DNA of 64,000 nucleotides. Origin: Poecilobothrus nobilitatus (Eukaryota > Arthropoda > Insecta > Diptera > Dolichopodidae). A program made the translations under genes and the position numbers. The notes under the pieces are model-generated. The model saw nothing but the letters and a program-made list of their open reading frames with translations, searched no databases and was not told the origin of the DNA. The stretch lies in contig OX352773.1 in NCBI GenBank assembly GCA_947095535.1, positions 206,604,093 to 206,668,092 on the forward strand, in the 5' to 3' direction. How positions within the stretch are numbered: position 1 is the first letter of the stretch; each line of letters starts with the position of its first letter. Positions 60,011 to 64,000 of the stretch are shown here, piece by piece.

Positions 60011-63000
60011 TAGCGCATACGAAAAAAGAAAAAAGGAGTTTGTGTTCAAGAGATTTGTAAAATCTCAAAAAAAAATTAGTAGGCATGTTACTTCATTATT
60101 TATTATCTTGTATAAGCTTTTGAAATGTTTGTGATTCATTACAATCCCATTTATTTATTTTTTTTGCAATCCAAAATATTTTAGATTTAGTTACACACCC
60201 TTTCATACAAAAAGGTGTAGGTAATTGTTGTTACAGATAACGGATTTGAATTTAAGAAAGTACTTTCCTATTAAATCGAGCAATAAGTGTTATACAGTAG
60301 TTAAAAGTTTTTTCTTTTAAAATCCGATAATATGTCGATCTAAAATCATTTAAAATAATGTCACGAATTATTGCTTTTATCATTTTTTACTGTTCTTTAT
60401 TTTATTATTGTTACAAACCTTATCTTATTTTATGTTTACTTTAAAATTTATACTTGAAAATTTTGACAACTCCCTGTTTTTAAACTATTCTTCTGTCAGT
60501 AATTTTTTGTTTTTGCATTAATTCACTGTTTTATGGTTTTTTTCTGAAGAAGCAAACAATTTAGTTTTTTTTTTTTTTTGTTTTTTTCCTAAAACAGTTT
60601 AACACATGGTTGGATTCTACTTAAAATTTATTAGTTTTTTGTGTCATTTGCTTTTTTTTAAAGGTTTTCGTTTTACAAAAAATAAGTGTTTATAATAATG
60701 TCTATATGTATGTGTGTTTATATATATATATACATACTTACTATATGATGATCATAAAATTTGATTGAAAATTATGCTTTTTAATAGAAAAAAATCTTTA
60801 TATAAACGTTTGAGTAAAAACTTTTATTAAATGGTATACACAATGTCATTTTCTATTTGAAAATTATTTTACATGCCATTTTTTCTTCACATCAATGATT
60901 TTTTATGTATTCTAGATGTAATTTTTCATTATAAAGAAAAAAGAAACAAAAATGTCCTTAAATGTTTTAGAAATGTGTTTTGATAAATAATGTATTAAAT
61001 AATAAAATAAATACACATACACACAACGTAGAAATAATTGATAGAAAATCGTTATACATATACTTTTAAACTTTAATATGAATTTTTGACTTTTTATTTT
61101 TTAGTACTCATAACTTTGATTCATGTTTTTTGGTGGATTTATGCAAACTATATTTGGAACAAAATGAATTCATCAATCACTTTAATAAATCATGTATTGC
61201 ATTGATTTAATGCATTTTTTTGTGAGGTTAAATCACAATTTGTTTTTAAAGATAAATAACTTATAACTTTCAGTAAGTATGCATGTACATTATACGAAAT
61301 CCAAAATTAAACTGGATTGATTGAACTTAAATTAACAAGGTTAAGGTCTGCGAACACTGAAAGAGTGAATTCAAATTACGTTACATCCTGCGAAATATAG
61401 TTAACTTAAACTTCTTGTTTAGGGTAAAGTAAAAGTAAGAGCTGAGGAAGCACATATAATTTTACATATAATTTGTTGCAATGGTTTAGAGTTTAGACCA
61501 TTAAACATAAAATTAGTTATACTAACTGTTAGATTACATTAGATTGTTATATACGAGGCATAAGTGACACAAACTAACTGTTAAGACAATCTATACTTAT
61601 TATAACATGATCCTATATTTAATATTTAATAATTAATTATTTACAATAAAAATTTAGAATAAAATATTGAAACCTTTTTTACGTCTTCTCATGTCTTATG
61701 TGAAAATTAGTTTACATGCGTTCACATTTACATTTTTTTCATCTAACTATTAAAAGTCTAAGAGTATACTTAAGTTTATTTTGTAACTAATTTTTTTTAA
61801 TTTCAGATGGAATGTTTTTTGTTTCAATTTTCATCTCCCATATTTTTGGTTTTGTTTTTTTTTTTGAAGTTTTTTAACATTACATTGTAAACATGGAAAC
61901 TCATTTAATGATAAAAACTCATGGTAAATTTATTTGCATGTGTGTAATCATTTTCGTTTTGTTTGGAAGTTTAACAAAAATAGCAAAAAATTTTAATGGT
62001 AACAAAATCCCATGAATTTTCATTTTTCCGTTTTGAAACTATTTGGCAACTCTTTCAAAATTAGAGTCAATGACAAAAAATTTTAAATTAACCCTTTTTG
62101 TATCTATGAATGGAATCCGAATGATTTAAAAAGTTTAATTCACACAAGATTTATCAACTTTATAAATTTAGAAGATTGTTTCAAATGTTAGTCAATGGAA
62201 TCCATAAATTTGAATTTCCAAAATAGAAAATTACTGTTATATTGACCTGGAATCGAGGAGAAGAAAGCAATGATACTTCTGACAGTAATCATAGATATTG
62301 TAATGTAAGATATGTGCAGCTGATTTGACCTTTATAAATGACTTTATGTTTTGCTCGGAAGACAAAATTTTAAAACAAATGCATATATATATTTTATTAT
62401 TAAGATCCCATGTCCATTAATTAGAAAGATTTATGTCGATTTATATACTCTCTGACCCATATTTTTTCATGCATATTATTTCAAAATGACCCATATTATT
62501 TCAAAATAATTGACAATAGAAAAGAAATTGAAATTGGGTGTAATGCTGGAAATAAAGCGTAAAATAAAAAAAAATACGTCAGATACGACTCGACGTGTAA
62601 ATCGAAAAATTTTAAATTGAAAAAGTTGTAATCGGGGTCCGAGTGTATGCATTTAGGTGTAACTTTTACATAATTATTTAATTCCTAAAAAGAAAAAAAA
62701 TTGAAACTGAATGAAGAGAATTTAAGAACTAAGCACTTAAAGCGAGTTTTAAATATATATTTATATTAAAGTTTTAAATGACCACCTCAAATACAAATAA
62801 AAGTGAAAAATAAAGTAAGGAGAAAATTTAGATTGACATTTAATTAGAAAATTAAAATAAAAATTGAACACGTGGTAAGTATAATTTAAATTTATATATG
62901 AGATTAAAATAATTTATGTATGAGACTAATAAAAATATTAAAATCTCACATGTTTTTTGTCAATGGATCCATGTGAGATCAAAAAATTTATTTATTTTTT

Positions 63001-64000
63001 TTTTTTGATTAAATTAAAATCAATTTTTTTTTCTATTATTTCAATATTATGTTGCAATTCGTGGCGTCACTGTATTTAAATCTCGTCATTTGATTCATTT
63101 CATGTGTAACAGTTGCAATTTAAATATGTGGGATATTTACATTAATTTTTTTTTTTTTTTCTTTAATTTTTATTTTAACTTTACAAGGTTATGAAGATGG
63201 GTGGGTGTTTTGTTATCATCATATAAAATCTCGCATGATATAAACTCGTGCGACATCTTTCAGTTGTTAGTAGCAACTATTTTAATATATATATATACGT
63301 ATGTATTTATTAATCTTCTGTAACTAGTTATAATGTATTATATTTAGATCACAATAGACAATTACATTTTCATTTTTCTGCATTTTAATTGAGAGTTTTT
63401 CCACCTGAAATATTTTTTAATAGAATATATTATTATATATATATACATCTATATAAATGTATACGTACGTGTATATAAAATAAAAATTTTTCTTTGGGAA
63501 TAAAATTTTTTGTATTTATTTAAGTATGTATAGTTTTTTTCTCCCTTTATTTTTATAAAAGAAAAAAAAAATATTTTTTTTTATTTTAATCATTATGAAG
63601 ATAAATTATGCGTTCTTTTATTTTATTTTTTTTATCTTTATTTATTAAAATTTTTAATAAATTTATTATAAATTAAAAAAAAAAAATAAAAAAATTATGA
63701 GTTAAATATTAAACTCACATTAAATTGTTATGAGTTTATTTAAAATTGTTGTTGTTTTTTAATATTTTTTATTTATTTTTTTTTTTTAAATAAATAAATG
63801 AAAAAGAAAAAAATGTTTTATTTATTTATTTTTTATATATAAACTTTTAATTAGTTTTAATAAATTAAAATTTTTAAATAGATAAAGTTTTAAGTATGTA
63901 TTTGTATTTGTATCTATTTAAATACATAATTTTTTTTTTTTTTTAGAACAAAGTTCATTTAATTTCAATGTGACAGTTTTTTGTGTTGTTTTTTTTTTTT
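60011..64000. other. AT-rich noncoding DNA, nothing recognised
   Basis: Poly-A and poly-T tracts and TATATA runs to the end of the window; no gene, RNA gene or clear repeat array. Confidence 0.7.

Overview
The window is extremely AT-rich eukaryotic nuclear DNA with long homopolymer runs. It holds no recognisable host gene. The only convincing protein genes belong to two nearly identical Ty3/gypsy-superfamily LTR retrotransposons. Transposon types, composition and tRNA-derived SINEs suggest an insect, plausibly a fly, but no host exon confirms this.

Layout: 1-4443 is copy A of a segment that recurs at 33308-37538 (copy A'). Element 1 (4444-16237, about 11.8 kb) follows A. Then come unique DNA (16238-20585), element 2 (20590-32170, about 11.6 kb, clean 4-bp target duplication GATT), a short spacer, A', and about 26 kb of noncoding DNA. 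That last part carries a candidate Helitron (39288-40865), two SINE copies (one with a 16-bp target duplication), a 198-bp imperfect hairpin and a minisatellite. A third SINE copy lies at 19546-19745.

Each retrotransposon has unusually long LTRs (about 2.7-2.8 kb), a primer-binding site matching tRNA-Lys at 17 of 18 positions, a 1.3-kb leader, a Gag with an N-terminal RING-H2 domain, and a pol in the -1 frame. A textbook frameshift signal joins gag to pol: G GGA AAC, an 8-nt spacer and a GC-rich hairpin. There is no env and no recognisable polypurine tract. Element 1 looks coding-competent. In element 2, pol is broken by a 50-bp deletion inside integrase, while its RING-Gag stays open.

Element 1 lacks a matching target duplication (ACCA on the left, ATGT on the right) and its left flank is duplicated beyond element 2. 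Ectopic crossing-over between two element copies, giving a tandem duplication of about 21 kb, would explain this; so would an assembly join between haplotypes inside the repeat.

Best candidates for something new: the RING-H2/Gag fusion with its intact frameshift module, the pyrimidine-rich segment where a polypurine tract should be, the 17-nt inverted repeat bracketing the primer-binding site, and the element-mediated duplication.
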